From an uncultured Prevotella sp. (lineage in GTDB: Bacteria; Bacteroidota; Bacteroidia; Bacteroidales; Bacteroidaceae): 50,688 nucleotides of DNA. Under the pieces are notes generated by a model. That model did not search any database and was not told the DNA's origin. It was given only the letters and a program-made list of their open reading frames with translations. How positions within the stretch are numbered: the stretch's first letter is position 1; each line of letters opens with the position of its first letter. The stretch is from the NCBI GenBank assembly GCA_934229335.1, contig CAKQDQ010000008.1, forward strand, positions 1 to 50,688, read 5' to 3'. This document shows positions 1 to 8,043 of this stretch, piece after piece. Position numbers and translations under genes: made by a program.

Positions 1-1
1 G

Positions 2-196
2 CATATAGGTATGTCCAGGTTAACACTGAGACGATACGCCGAGCTTTATCGCCTCTTCAGATATACTGACTTTAACGAGGATGTCGTCATGGAGGAGTTG
101 AAACGACTTCATGCTGTAAAATTCGCAAAGAAGCTACAGAAGCATATTGAAGAGACGTTCGCGTTGAGGCATGGCTACAGCATAACACCTGAATAA
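2..196 (+). CDS. hypothetical protein, possibly the C-terminal end of a larger gene
   Basis: The reading frame is open from the left edge of the window and ends at TAA 194-196. An internal ATG at 11 would give a 61-residue protein. The visible part is basic and helix-prone, with YRLFRY and KKLQKHIEE stretches, and has no signal peptide or membrane segment. I do not recognise a family. It lies 44 bp upstream of fbp on the same strand, so it could share a transcript with it. It may be a small complete gene or the tail of a gene cut by the window edge; the sequence cannot decide. Confidence 0.4.
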   Translation, partial: HIGMSRLTLRRYAELYRLFRYTDFNEDVVMEELKRLHAVKFAKKLQKHIEETFALRHGYSITPE

Positions 197-240
197 TAAT
201 ACCTATATCATTAATCCTAAGAACTACTAATACAATAAAA

Positions 241-2229
241 ATGCTAAACAGTAAATACGACATAGAGCATGATATGCACTATCTGCAGTTGTTGGCGAAA
301 TCATTTCCAAATGTTCCTGCCGCCTCTACAGAGATAATAAACCTTTCTGCTATACTTAATCTTCCGAAGGGAACGGAGCACTTCCTTGCTGATATACATG
401 GCGAACATGAGGCGTTTATCCATGTGTTGAAGAATGCGTCTGGTCGCATAAAGCTGAAGGTTGACGAGATATTCGGTGAGTACTTGCCTTCTAATGCGAA
501 GAAAGAGCTATGCACTCTGATATATTATCCTGAGAGGAAGCTCGAGCTTATCAAGGCTAATACGGAAGACTTGGTAGAATGGTATCGCATGATATTGCAT
601 CAGTTGGTGCGCGTATTCCGTGAGGTAAGCTCCAAATACACACGTTCTAAGATAAGGAAATGCCTGCCAAAGGAGTTTAGTTATATACTTGAAGAGCTCT
701 TGCACGAACGTACTGAGGAGGCTAACAAGGCTGCCTATGTCAACGTTATCATTGATACCATAATATCAACAGGTAGTGCTGACGACTTTATCACAGCTCT
801 CGCCAACACCATTCAGCGTCTTGCCATAGACCAGTTACATATCCTTGGAGATGTATACGACCGTGGTCCTGGTGCGCATTTGGTGATGGACAAGCTCGAA
901 ACGTATCATTCGTGGGACATACAGTGGGGAAATCACGACATACTGTGGATGGGAGCCTGCGCTGGTAACGATGCTTGTATATGCAATGTGATACGCCTTT
1001 CACTCAGATATGCAAACCTTATGACGCTTGAAGACGGCTATGGCATAAACCTTATGCCACTTGCTACTTTCGCTATGGAGACCTATGGCGATGATCCATG
1101 CACTGCTTTCCAACCGATACTAAACGCTAATAACAAGGATAGGTTTGACCAAAAGACGCTGCGTTTGATGGCTATGATGCACAAAGCCGTTGCTGTTCTA
1201 CAGTTTAAGGCAGAGGCTCATATCTTCAAACGTAATCCTACGTGGCACATGGAAGACCGTTGTATGTTTGAACATGTAAACTATTCAACGGGAATGTGTA
1301 ATATTGATGGTAAGGAATACAAGATGCTTGATATGAATTTCCCTACTATTGACCCGCAGAATCCAAGTGCCTTCACACCCGAAGAGAAGCTCTTAATGGC
1401 AAAACTTAACCACTCTTTCCGTGTGTCAGAGAAGTTCCACCGACACATACGTGCCTTGTTGACGCATGGTTGTATGTATGCCGTATATAACAATAACCTG
1501 CTTTTCCATGCCTCTGTGCCGCTTAACGAAGACGGAACGCTAAAGGCTGTGGAGATAATGCCTGGTGTTCGACTGTCTGGACATTTGTTAATGAAGCGCA
1601 CAGGAATGATAGTAAGGTCTGCTTTTCAGAACGATTGTTCGCCAGAAGAAAAACAGTATGCCGTAGACTACTTCCTTTATCTCTGGTGCGGCAAGGACTC
1701 TTGCCTCTTCGACAAGCAGAAAATGGCGACTTTTGAACGCTATTTCTTAGCAGAAAAGGAAACTCATGTGGAGAAGAAAGGAGCTTTCTTCCGTCTGAGG
1801 GACAACGAAGAGACCGTGGACGCGATACTTGACGCCTTCGGAGTAACAGGTGAGAATCGACATATTATTAACGGACACGTGCCTGTTCACGTTGCAAGCG
1901 GAGAGAGTCCGATAAGAGCTAACGGCAAGTTGATGGTCATTGACGGTGGTTTTGCAGAGCCATACCACAAGGAAACGGGCATTGCTGGTTACACACTTGT
2001 ATATCATAGCCGTGAGTTTGAACTGGTACAGCATGAGCCTTTCACCAATGTTGAAGACGCGGTACGTGAAGGTAGAGACATCAAGTCGAATATGCAGATA
2101 GTGGAGAACATTGGTCGCAGACTGCTTGTCGCTGATACTGACCGTGGAAAAGAGTTACAAATGCAGATTGATGACCTAAGAGAGTTGCTATATGCATATA
2201 GGCATGGTTTCATAAAGGAGGTAAAATAA
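241..2229 (+). CDS. fbp: fructose-1,6-bisphosphatase class III
   Basis: Converts fructose-1,6-bisphosphate to fructose-6-phosphate and phosphate in cytoplasmic gluconeogenesis. The 662-residue length matches the Firmicutes/Bacteroidetes class III family, which is unrelated in fold to E. coli Fbp. Metallophosphatase motifs are visible: DIHGEHEAF near residue 51, LGDVYDRG near 200 and WGNHD near 230. A second half with a conserved INGHVPV near 540 supports the family. The start ATG is preceded by an A-rich leader without a Shine-Dalgarno sequence, as usual in Bacteroidetes. The TAA stop overlaps the ATG of the next gene (TAATG), so translation is probably coupled. It is the first recognisable gene of a three-gene run ending at 3154. 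Confidence 0.96.
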   Translation: MLNSKYDIEHDMHYLQLLAKSFPNVPAASTEIINLSAILNLPKGTEHFLADIHGEHEAFIHVLKNASGRIKLKVDEIFGEYLPSNAKKELCTLIYYPERKLELIKANTEDLVEWYRMILHQLVRVFREVSSKYTRSKIRKCLPKEFSYILEELLHERTEEANKAAYVNVIIDTIISTGSADDFITALANTIQRLAIDQLHILGDVYDRGPGAHLVMDKLETYHSWDIQWGNHDILWMGACAGNDACICNVIRLSLRYANLMTLEDGYGINLMPLATFAMETYGDDPCTAFQPILNANNKDRFDQKTLRLMAMMHKAVAVLQFKAEAHIFKRNPTWHMEDRCMFEHVNYSTGMCNIDGKEYKMLDMNFPTIDPQNPSAFTPEEKLLMAKLNHSFRVSEKFHRHIRALLTHGCMYAVYNNNLLFHASVPLNEDGTLKAVEIMPGVRLSGHLLMKRTGMIVRSAFQNDCSPEEKQYAVDYFLYLWCGKDSCLFDKQKMATFERYFLAEKETHVEKKGAFFRLRDNEETVDAILDAFGVTGENRHIINGHVPVHVASGESPIRANGKLMVIDGGFAEPYHKETGIAGYTLVYHSREFELVQHEPFTNVEDAVREGRDIKSNMQIVENIGRRLLVADTDRGKELQMQIDDLRELLYAYRHGFIKEVK

Positions 2230-2630
2230 TGGAGGAATATAACAGAAAACCTTATGTAGGACTGTTGCTCTTACCATTGATATGCGCTGTGTCGCTATGG
2301 CTGTCGTGTGGCTTTCCTAACGCCACAGAGCTGACAGTGGAGGCTTATTACGTACAGATGTTAACAACAGTGCTAACCATTGCTGGAGTGCCTTTACTGC
2401 TTAAATACGTCACTCCTGTGAGAATGAAAGAACGTTATGGGCTGTTATGTATGGTGCGAATGACCTTACTGTGCGCTTTGGCGGTGGCAGAAGTGTTGTT
2501 ATACTACTTTTATTGCACTGCAACAACGTTCTATTACCTCGGTATAATAACGTGGTTGGCTATGTTCTTCGCCTTACCAAGCAAGAAGAGAGATACGGAG
2601 TTAGACGAAAATAATACTGACAATCGATGA
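2229..2630 (+). CDS. small integral membrane protein, unknown function
   Basis: A 133-residue protein with four hydrophobic segments, near residues 10-28, 42-60, 74-94 and 100-116, and a charged C-terminal tail. No catalytic motif is visible and I do not recognise the family. Its start overlaps the fbp stop by one base, and its own stop overlaps the next start by four bases (ATGA), so it is embedded in a coupled operon with fbp and a GNAT acetyltransferase. That overlap on both sides is the best evidence that it is a real gene. Nothing indicates a functional link to gluconeogenesis. Confidence 0.8.
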   Translation: MEEYNRKPYVGLLLLPLICAVSLWLSCGFPNATELTVEAYYVQMLTTVLTIAGVPLLLKYVTPVRMKERYGLLCMVRMTLLCALAVAEVLLYYFYCTATTFYYLGIITWLAMFFALPSKKRDTELDENNTDNR

Positions 2631-3154
2631 AAATGATACTGACTGCTCTTGAGCCAGAGGATTTGGAGTTACTCTATACCATAGAAAACAATCGCTCACA
2701 ATGGAGTGTTAGCAATGCTAATGTGCCTTACAGTCGTTATACTTTGCTCGACTATATCACGAGTCAAAGCAACGATATATATGCTGACAAGCAGGTCCGC
2801 TTTGTTATAAGGATAGGAGAGGAAGGCTGCACACAGGCAGATATGAGGGCGGTTGGGTTGGCAGACCTATTCAATTTCTCGCCAGAACATCTGCGCGCAG
2901 AGGTCGGCATAGCGCTAACAGAGGACGAATGTGGTAAGGGATACGGCACAGAGGCAATGCGAATGTTGCGTGACTATGCTTTTAATGTATTGCGTCTGCA
3001 CACACTGTACGCCACAGTTCCAGAAGATAACAGTTCTTCTATCGCCATACTAAGGGCTTGTGGGTTCGGCAATGACGTCGTGTTAAGGCATTGGTTGCGT
3101 AGTAATGATGAGTGGAAAGATGCTGTTCAGCTCTTCGCTTATAATGGTCAATAG
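2627..3154 (+). CDS. GNAT family N-acetyltransferase, RimJ/RimL-like
   Basis: A 175-residue acetyl-CoA-dependent acyltransferase. The family signature is seen in the order beta-strand GLADLFNF, the strand AEVGIALTEDECGKGYGTEAM, where the GKGYGT loop binds the acetyl-CoA pyrophosphate, and the C-terminal strand LHTLYATVPEDNSSSIAILRACGF typical of RimJ/RimL and SpeG-type enzymes. The substrate could be a ribosomal protein N-terminus, a polyamine or another amine; sequence alone does not tell. It is the last gene of the fbp run, followed by a rho-independent terminator at 3299-3333. Confidence 0.88.
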   Translation: MKMILTALEPEDLELLYTIENNRSQWSVSNANVPYSRYTLLDYITSQSNDIYADKQVRFVIRIGEEGCTQADMRAVGLADLFNFSPEHLRAEVGIALTEDECGKGYGTEAMRMLRDYAFNVLRLHTLYATVPEDNSSSIAILRACGFGNDVVLRHWLRSNDEWKDAVQLFAYNGQ

Positions 3155-3224
3155 GGAAGAACGCTGTACTTCAAAGCTGTAGTCGCAATATATGAATGGA
3201 GAGAAAATACATCGATAAACAAAT

Positions 3225-3253
3225 AAAAACGCACTGACTTCACAGCCAATGCG
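3225..3253 (-). terminator. rho-independent terminator of the carboxylase operon
   Basis: On the minus strand a 10-bp stem (two G-U pairs) with a GTGA loop spans 3253-3230 and is followed by TTTTT. It lies about 95 nt past the stop of the carboxyltransferase gene. Confidence 0.75.
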
Positions 3254-3298
3254 CTCTAAAAAAATAATATTACAATACAATTAAATTATCTATGTAGT

Positions 3299-3333
3299 AG
3301 TTACGGAGTTGTGATAATTCCGTAACTTTTTTT
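3299..3333 (+). terminator. rho-independent terminator of the fbp run
   Basis: GTTACGGA at 3300-3307 pairs with TCCGTAAC at 3319-3326 and is followed by seven T residues. It serves the plus-strand genes and lies beyond the minus-strand terminator, so the two convergent transcripts overlap. Confidence 0.8.
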
Positions 3334-3347
3334 ATGTATATACCTTA

Positions 3348-4784
3348 TTACAGCGGCATATTGCCGTGCTTCTTAGGTGGATTGCTCTGGTTCTTGTTAC
3401 GAGACATTTCTAATGCCTGTATGATACGTGTACGAGTGTCGCATGGAGAGATAATCTCGTCGATGTAACCCAAGCGTGCCGCAGGCATAGGATTAGCGAA
3501 TTTCTCGCGGTATTCCTTAGTCTTCTCAGCCCTTTCCTCAGGAGTTGCCTTGCGATAAAGAATGTTACAAGCACCCTCTGCGCCCATAACGGCAATCTCA
3601 GCGGTAGGATAAGCAAGGTTGACGTCAGCGCCAATGCACTTAGAGTTCATCACAATGTATGCGCCACCGTAAGCCTTACGTGTGATAAGAGTAATCTTTG
3701 GCACCGTAGCTTCAGCGAAAGCGTATACGATTTTCGCGCCATGGCGTATGATACCGTTGTGTTCCTGCTGCACACCAGGCAAGAATCCTGGCACATCCTC
3801 AATGGCTACGAGAGGAATGTTGAAGCAGTCGCAGAAGCGAATGAAGCGAGCAGCCTTGTCAGAAGCGTCAATATCCAGTGAGCCAGCAAGGTAGTTAGGC
3901 TGGTTAGCCACAAAACCTACTGTGCGACCTGCCATGCGTCCGAAGCCAACAACGATGTTCTTAGCAAACTCAGACTGCACCTCAAAGAAGTACTGTTGGT
4001 CACATATCGGCTCGATAATGTTGTGAATGTCGTAAGGCACGTTAGGATCTGTAGGCACAACCTCATCAAGTTCGTGGCATACACGGTTCACTTCGTCCGT
4101 TACAGGGTGTATAGGCGCGTCCTCCATGTTATTAGATGGTATGAAGCCTATGAGTTCTCTGATGGTCATAAGCGTCTCCTCGTCGTCGTCGCATATAAAG
4201 TGGCTTACGCCGCTCACGCTGTTATGAGTCATTGCTCCGCCAAGAGTCTCCTTGTCAACGTCCTCATTTGTCACTGCCTTTACTACGTTAGGACCTGTTA
4301 CAAACATCTGACTCTGCTCCTTAACCATAAGTATAAAGTCGGTCAAAGCAGGTGAATAACAAGAGCCACCAGCACAAGGTCCCATGATAGCAGATATCTG
4401 TGGGATAACGCCAGACGCCATAACGTTGCGGCGGAAGATATGTGCGAAGCCCGTAAGAGACTCCACACCCTCCTGAATACGTGCGCCACCAGAGTCGTTA
4501 AGACCAATGATTGGCGCACCGTTCTTCAGTGCAAGGTCCTGCACCTTAGCAATCTTCTGTGCGTTAGCAGCACTCAGTGAGCCACCAAGCACGCTGAAGT
4601 CGAAGGCGTATACAAAGACGATTCTGCCGTCAATCTTGCCGTAACCAGAGATAACGCCATCGCCTTCGATGCGTTTTTTCTCCATACCGAAGTCCGTGCA
4701 GCGGTGCATTACGTGCTTATCCAGTTCCACGAACGTTCCTTTATCAAGTAAAGTATCTATTCTTTCTCTTGCAGTAAGTTTCAT
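3348..4784 (-). CDS. acyl-CoA carboxylase carboxyltransferase subunit (propionyl-/methylmalonyl-CoA type)
   Basis: Transfers the carboxyl group between biotin and an acyl-CoA; the close family is PccB/MmdA, suggesting propionyl-CoA/methylmalonyl-CoA. Crotonase-fold motifs are seen: NDSGGARIQEGVESL near residue 100, GPCAGGSCYSPALTDF near 135, and DVPGFLPGVQQEHNGIIRHG with KAYGGAYIVM in the C-terminal half. The protein is 478 residues and begins at KLTARERI, so it lacks about 30-40 N-terminal residues that family members usually carry. An in-frame stop seven codons upstream (the stop of the biotin carrier gene) rules out a longer start. It is the last gene of a biotin carboxylase-carrier-carboxyltransferase operon. 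AccD-type acetyl-CoA specificity cannot be excluded. Confidence 0.92.
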   Translation of the reverse strand: MKLTARERIDTLLDKGTFVELDKHVMHRCTDFGMEKKRIEGDGVISGYGKIDGRIVFVYAFDFSVLGGSLSAANAQKIAKVQDLALKNGAPIIGLNDSGGARIQEGVESLTGFAHIFRRNVMASGVIPQISAIMGPCAGGSCYSPALTDFILMVKEQSQMFVTGPNVVKAVTNEDVDKETLGGAMTHNSVSGVSHFICDDDEETLMTIRELIGFIPSNNMEDAPIHPVTDEVNRVCHELDEVVPTDPNVPYDIHNIIEPICDQQYFFEVQSEFAKNIVVGFGRMAGRTVGFVANQPNYLAGSLDIDASDKAARFIRFCDCFNIPLVAIEDVPGFLPGVQQEHNGIIRHGAKIVYAFAEATVPKITLITRKAYGGAYIVMNSKCIGADVNLAYPTAEIAVMGAEGACNILYRKATPEERAEKTKEYREKFANPMPAARLGYIDEIISPCDTRTRIIQALEMSRNKNQSNPPKKHGNMPL

Positions 4785-4802
4785 AATAAAATAGGATTGT
4801 GT

Positions 4803-5324
4803 TTATTTCTCCTCGCCCTTAGTGTCGAGTTTTATTGCCACGTCGTTAGCGTTGAGTGCATCTCCGTCCTTAACAAGTACCTGTTTGATGGTACAGTCAC
4901 ACGCTACCTTATAGTTAGACTGCATCTTCATCGCCTCCATAGTGAAGAGAGTGTCGCCTTCCTTCACCTTGTCGCCTTCCTTAACGTGTACCTTTACTAT
5001 TTTGCAAGGCATAGGTACAGTCACCGTTTCCGCCTGCACACCGTTGCTCTTATGACGCTTCATTCTCATGTATTTAGCCTGAGAGTCAAGCATATCAATC
5101 TGATAAGTAGAGTAGTTGAGGTTTACGGTGTAGTGCTTTCCTGTCTCGTTCTTTACCATCTCGGCGTTGTAAGAGTTACCGTTGTAAAGTATAGAGCAGG
5201 TACCGTTCTGCAGCATCGCCACGTCAAGGTTGTAAACCTTTCCGTCAATGTCAATGCTCACCTTGTTACCTTCCTTTGAAAGCAGTGTGACCTGTTGTAT
5301 CTTGTCTCCTATCTGTATTTCCAT
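4803..5324 (-). CDS. biotin carboxyl carrier protein (biotinyl domain protein)
   Basis: Carries the biotin that shuttles CO2 between the carboxylase and carboxyltransferase. The C-terminal 70 residues form the biotinyl/lipoyl domain with EAMKMQ; the lysine (about residue 133) is the biotinylation site. The N-terminal half is a linker with short strands rather than the Ala/Pro-rich hinge of AccB. I chose the ATG at 5324 (173 residues, MEIQIGDK) because a longer reading from 5390 would overlap the biotin carboxylase stop by 43 bases and adds a sequence unlike the family. The gap to the upstream gene is 23 bp and to the downstream gene 18 bp. Confidence 0.9.
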   Translation of the reverse strand: MEIQIGDKIQQVTLLSKEGNKVSIDIDGKVYNLDVAMLQNGTCSILYNGNSYNAEMVKNETGKHYTVNLNYSTYQIDMLDSQAKYMRMKRHKSNGVQAETVTVPMPCKIVKVHVKEGDKVKEGDTLFTMEAMKMQSNYKVACDCTIKQVLVKDGDALNANDVAIKLDTKGEEK

Positions 5325-5347
5325 TTTAGTCTGTTTTGTGTTGAATG

Positions 5348-6862
5348 TTACACTCTCAGCACGCCCTTCTGCAGTCCGAAAGAACGCCAACGGTTAATAG
5401 CCGAACTGTCATAACTGCTTGTGTCAGGCTTATTCTCCTCAATACCCATCAGGTAGTCGATGTAAGCGGCAATCACCGCCATCTGCTCAGAGTCGTTTTT
5501 GAAGCCCGAACGTGGGCGAAGCCACTTCTCATTGCGCTCAATGAAGTATGTGTTATAGTCACCATTCTTAAAGTCGGGCACATCCATTATTCTGCGCAAG
5601 TAACGTATGTTGGTTGTCAGACCAGTGATTTTGTACTCGTACAACACACGACGCATACGCTCTATGGCGTATTCACGTGTCACAGCCCATACAATCAGTT
5701 TACCAATCATAGGGTCATAGTGCATTGGTATCTCGTACCCCTCATAAACATAAGAGTCGATACGTGTTCCGATGCCGTGTGGTTCAGTCAGCTGTTGTAT
5801 CACACCAGGTGACGGCATGAAGTTATGCTCAGGGTCTTCTGCACATATACGGCACTCAATAGCGTGACCATGCTGGCGTAGTTCCTCCTGCTTAATGCTT
5901 AGAGGCTCACCAGCCGCAATGCGAATTTGTTCCTTTACGAGGTCTACACCGAGCACTTCCTCAGTGATAGGATGTTCCACCTGCAGACGAGTGTTCATCT
6001 CGAGGAAGTAGAACTTATGGTATTTGTCAACGAGGAACTCTATTGTACCAGCGCCAACGTAACCTACAGCCTTTGCCGCAGCTACAGCCTTAGCACCCAT
6101 TTCGTGGCGCAGAGTGTCGTCGATGAATGGTGATGGAGACTCTTCCACAACCTTTTGGTTACGACGTTGTACTGAGCACTCACGGTCGTAGAGGTGTATA
6201 ACATTACCATGTTTGTCACCAAGAATCTGGAACTCGATGTGGTGAGGCTCTTCTACGAACTTCTCAATGTACACGGTGTCATCGCCAAAGCCAGCCATAG
6301 CCTCGCTTTTAGCGGCGTTGTACATTTCTTCCACTTCGTCCTCGCTGTGGATAAGGCGCATACCCTTACCTCCACCGCCCATAGAAGCCTTCAGCATTAC
6401 GGGGAAACCAATCTCCTTAGCCACCTTCACTGCTTCTTCAGCACTCTTCAGTGGTTCCTCAGTTCCGGGCACAACGGGTACTCCCGCCGCAATCATCTTG
6501 CGGCGCGCACTAATCTTGTCGCCCATTTCCTCCATCGTTTCAGGGCGTGGACCAATGAAGATGAAGCCTTCAGCCTCGCATCGACGCGCAAACTCTGCAT
6601 TCTCAGAGAGGAATCCATAGCCTGGGTGAATAGCGTCAACGTTGTGTTTGTGAGCTGCGGCAATAATGTGATCAATGTTCAGATAACTGTCGCTGCTTGC
6701 TGATTCTCCAATCCATTCTGCTTCGTTGGCAAATAACACGTGGCGTGACATACGGTCAACCGTGCTGTATACAGCAACGGAATGTATGCCCATTTCGTAG
6801 CAACTACGCATGATGCGTATTGCTATCTCACCACGATTAGCAACCAAGATTTTTCTAATCAT
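5348..6862 (-). CDS. accC: biotin carboxylase subunit of an acyl-CoA carboxylase
   Basis: ATP-dependent carboxylation of biotin. The 504-residue protein shows the biotin carboxylase N-terminal domain (KILVANRGEIAIRI at the start), the HPGYGFLSEN motif near residue 80, an ATP-grasp glycine-rich loop SMGGGGKGMR near 160, and the catalytic EMNTRLQVEHPITEEV near 290. It is the first gene of a three-gene operon with the carrier and a PccB/MmdA-type carboxyltransferase, so the complex is probably a propionyl-CoA carboxylase-like enzyme rather than the housekeeping acetyl-CoA carboxylase. Its leader carries a cobalamin riboswitch (6918-7140), which ties it to B12-dependent methylmalonyl-CoA metabolism. 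The symbol accC refers to the subunit family. Confidence 0.93.
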   Translation of the reverse strand: MIRKILVANRGEIAIRIMRSCYEMGIHSVAVYSTVDRMSRHVLFANEAEWIGESASSDSYLNIDHIIAAAHKHNVDAIHPGYGFLSENAEFARRCEAEGFIFIGPRPETMEEMGDKISARRKMIAAGVPVVPGTEEPLKSAEEAVKVAKEIGFPVMLKASMGGGGKGMRLIHSEDEVEEMYNAAKSEAMAGFGDDTVYIEKFVEEPHHIEFQILGDKHGNVIHLYDRECSVQRRNQKVVEESPSPFIDDTLRHEMGAKAVAAAKAVGYVGAGTIEFLVDKYHKFYFLEMNTRLQVEHPITEEVLGVDLVKEQIRIAAGEPLSIKQEELRQHGHAIECRICAEDPEHNFMPSPGVIQQLTEPHGIGTRIDSYVYEGYEIPMHYDPMIGKLIVWAVTREYAIERMRRVLYEYKITGLTTNIRYLRRIMDVPDFKNGDYNTYFIERNEKWLRPRSGFKNDSEQMAVIAAYIDYLMGIEENKPDTSSYDSSAINRWRSFGLQKGVLRV

Positions 6863-6917
6863 GTATTATGTCTTTTATGATTCCGTGCGCCCGTACTCCC
6901 GCAGGCACTCCTTTCAA

Positions 6918-7140
6918 TCTTGCAAATGGCAGGTCTTCTGACTATGTCCAAAGGTTCGGCAGTCTTCCCATCCCAGGGTTTTGGGCAAGAGCAAAAACGA
7001 CTCTTGAGGTGGGACAGTGACATTATTTGCCGCCCTCACAATAGACTCACAGCATCGGGTAATGTCGCAGATTTTCGCTGCGTTCCCATCTTAGCCCTTA
7101 CGCCGTAAAATATATTGGCGCAGGGAACCAAATGCAATTC
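6918..7140 (-). promoter_or_regulatory. cobalamin (B12) riboswitch
   Basis: Read on the minus strand, the B12 box AGTCAGAAGACCTGCCA lies at 6943-6927, close to the family consensus. Upstream, in the expected order, are GGGAA near 7053, a GTCACTG element near 7020 and a GGGAAG element just before the box. P1 pairing is possible between TTGCA near 7137 and TGCAA near 6921. The aptamer begins at the predicted transcription start and points toward accC, whose ATG is about 55 nt downstream. Between box and gene a GTGC/GCAC hairpin (6885-6908) is present but without a T run, so control may be translational. Assignment is by motif recognition, not by covariance search. Confidence 0.88.
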
Positions 7141-7145
7141 GGGTG

Positions 7146-7177
7146 CAAAGTTAGTAATAAAAATATTATGGTGCAAG
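7146..7177 (-). promoter_or_regulatory. promoter of the B12-riboswitch carboxylase operon
   Basis: On the minus strand TTG (7176-7174), 20 nt and TAACTTTG (7153-7146) match the Bacteroidetes consensus. The predicted start near 7140 coincides with the beginning of the riboswitch. Confidence 0.75.
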
Positions 7178-7332
7178 TTTTTTGCCTTTTTTCTGTGTTA
7201 ATTGTTCTGTTTTTCGGAGATGGTTGTTTCTTTGTTTTGTTATTTGGTAGTTGGGCTATTGGGTAGTTTGGTTGTTTAGGTATTTCGTTGATAGTCGTGT
7301 TGTTTTGTTCCTTATAAGATGTTCTTCTAAAC

Positions 7333-7364
7333 AAAAAAGGCAGGTTAGCCGTTGCTAACCTACC
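7333..7364 (-). terminator. rho-independent terminator of the thiamine operon
   Basis: On the minus strand an 11-bp stem (one G-U pair) with loop AACG spans 7364-7339, followed by six T residues. The 5' arm includes the TAG stop codon of the thiamine pyrophosphokinase gene. Confidence 0.88.
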
Positions 7365-8037
7365 AGTTCATGAATATCATATATGTTCCGTCGGCATCTA
7401 TTTCAAATTCTTCGTCCGTTGCCTCGTTTAGTGTTCCTTGCCACATCATTGTGTATGGGTAACAATTCCATTTCAGTCCTTTGCTCACAAATTTTTTGCA
7501 TGACAGGTTGAACAAACTTACCTGCTGACCTGGGTACGAACGGAACGTTTGTTTGCCCTTAACGGCAACGAAATATCCATGGTCTGTAACCATAATGGGT
7601 TTGATGTTGAAGTGGTCCGCATAGAATCCCATCAAGAAGATGTTGCCTAAGGTGTGGTCTTCGCGTTTTCCTGTTGCGGCAAGATATACTATTGTCTTCG
7701 TTTCTGGATATGTTTTCAAAACGAAGCGTGTAGCCTTTGTAAGGTCATTAAATTCCTGTTCGTTAACAATATGTAGTCGTTCTCCTAAGTGCTCCCTAAT
7801 GTTGAGGGGCAAAGAGTCACCGTCTCCCACCACGTCAGTAGGTTCTATGCCGTGTTCTAATGCCTGCATACACGCTCCATCGCAGCACACGAGGCACTGC
7901 GTATTGTGCAGAATATTGAGTGGCACCTCATGGGTTGGGTACTCACCATTAGCAAGTATGACAGCCTCTCCTTGCATTCCCCCGTTGGAGGAGAGAATAC
8001 TGTTGATTGTTTGTGAGAGTATTGCTTCTTTTTTCAT
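7360..8037 (-). CDS. thiN: thiamine pyrophosphokinase
   Basis: Transfers pyrophosphate from ATP to thiamine, producing the cofactor TPP in the cytoplasm. The 225-residue protein shows the family motifs in order: ANGEYP near residue 29, CCDGA near 51, VVGDGDSL near 70, NDLTKA near 97 and AATGKREDHTLGN near 120. It is the last gene of the TonB receptor-PnuT-kinase operon under a TPP riboswitch, with a 6-bp gap to the transporter gene. Trapping imported thiamine by pyrophosphorylation fits a facilitator-type transporter upstream. The stop codon is built into the terminator stem. Confidence 0.93.
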   Translation of the reverse strand: MKKEAILSQTINSILSSNGGMQGEAVILANGEYPTHEVPLNILHNTQCLVCCDGACMQALEHGIEPTDVVGDGDSLPLNIREHLGERLHIVNEQEFNDLTKATRFVLKTYPETKTIVYLAATGKREDHTLGNIFLMGFYADHFNIKPIMVTDHGYFVAVKGKQTFRSYPGQQVSLFNLSCKKFVSKGLKWNCYPYTMMWQGTLNEATDEEFEIDADGTYMIFMNW

Positions 8038-8043
8038 GTGACT

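Noticed and set aside
3996..5812. Long plus-strand frames opposite the carboxylase genes
   Set aside because: They are shadows of the conserved minus-strand genes and show no family-like sequence.
7098..7334. 78-codon minus-strand frame between the carboxylase and thiamine operons
   Set aside because: It overlaps the riboswitch and promoter, is low in complexity (Asn, Pro, Lys, Gln) and arises from a strongly T/G-skewed stretch.
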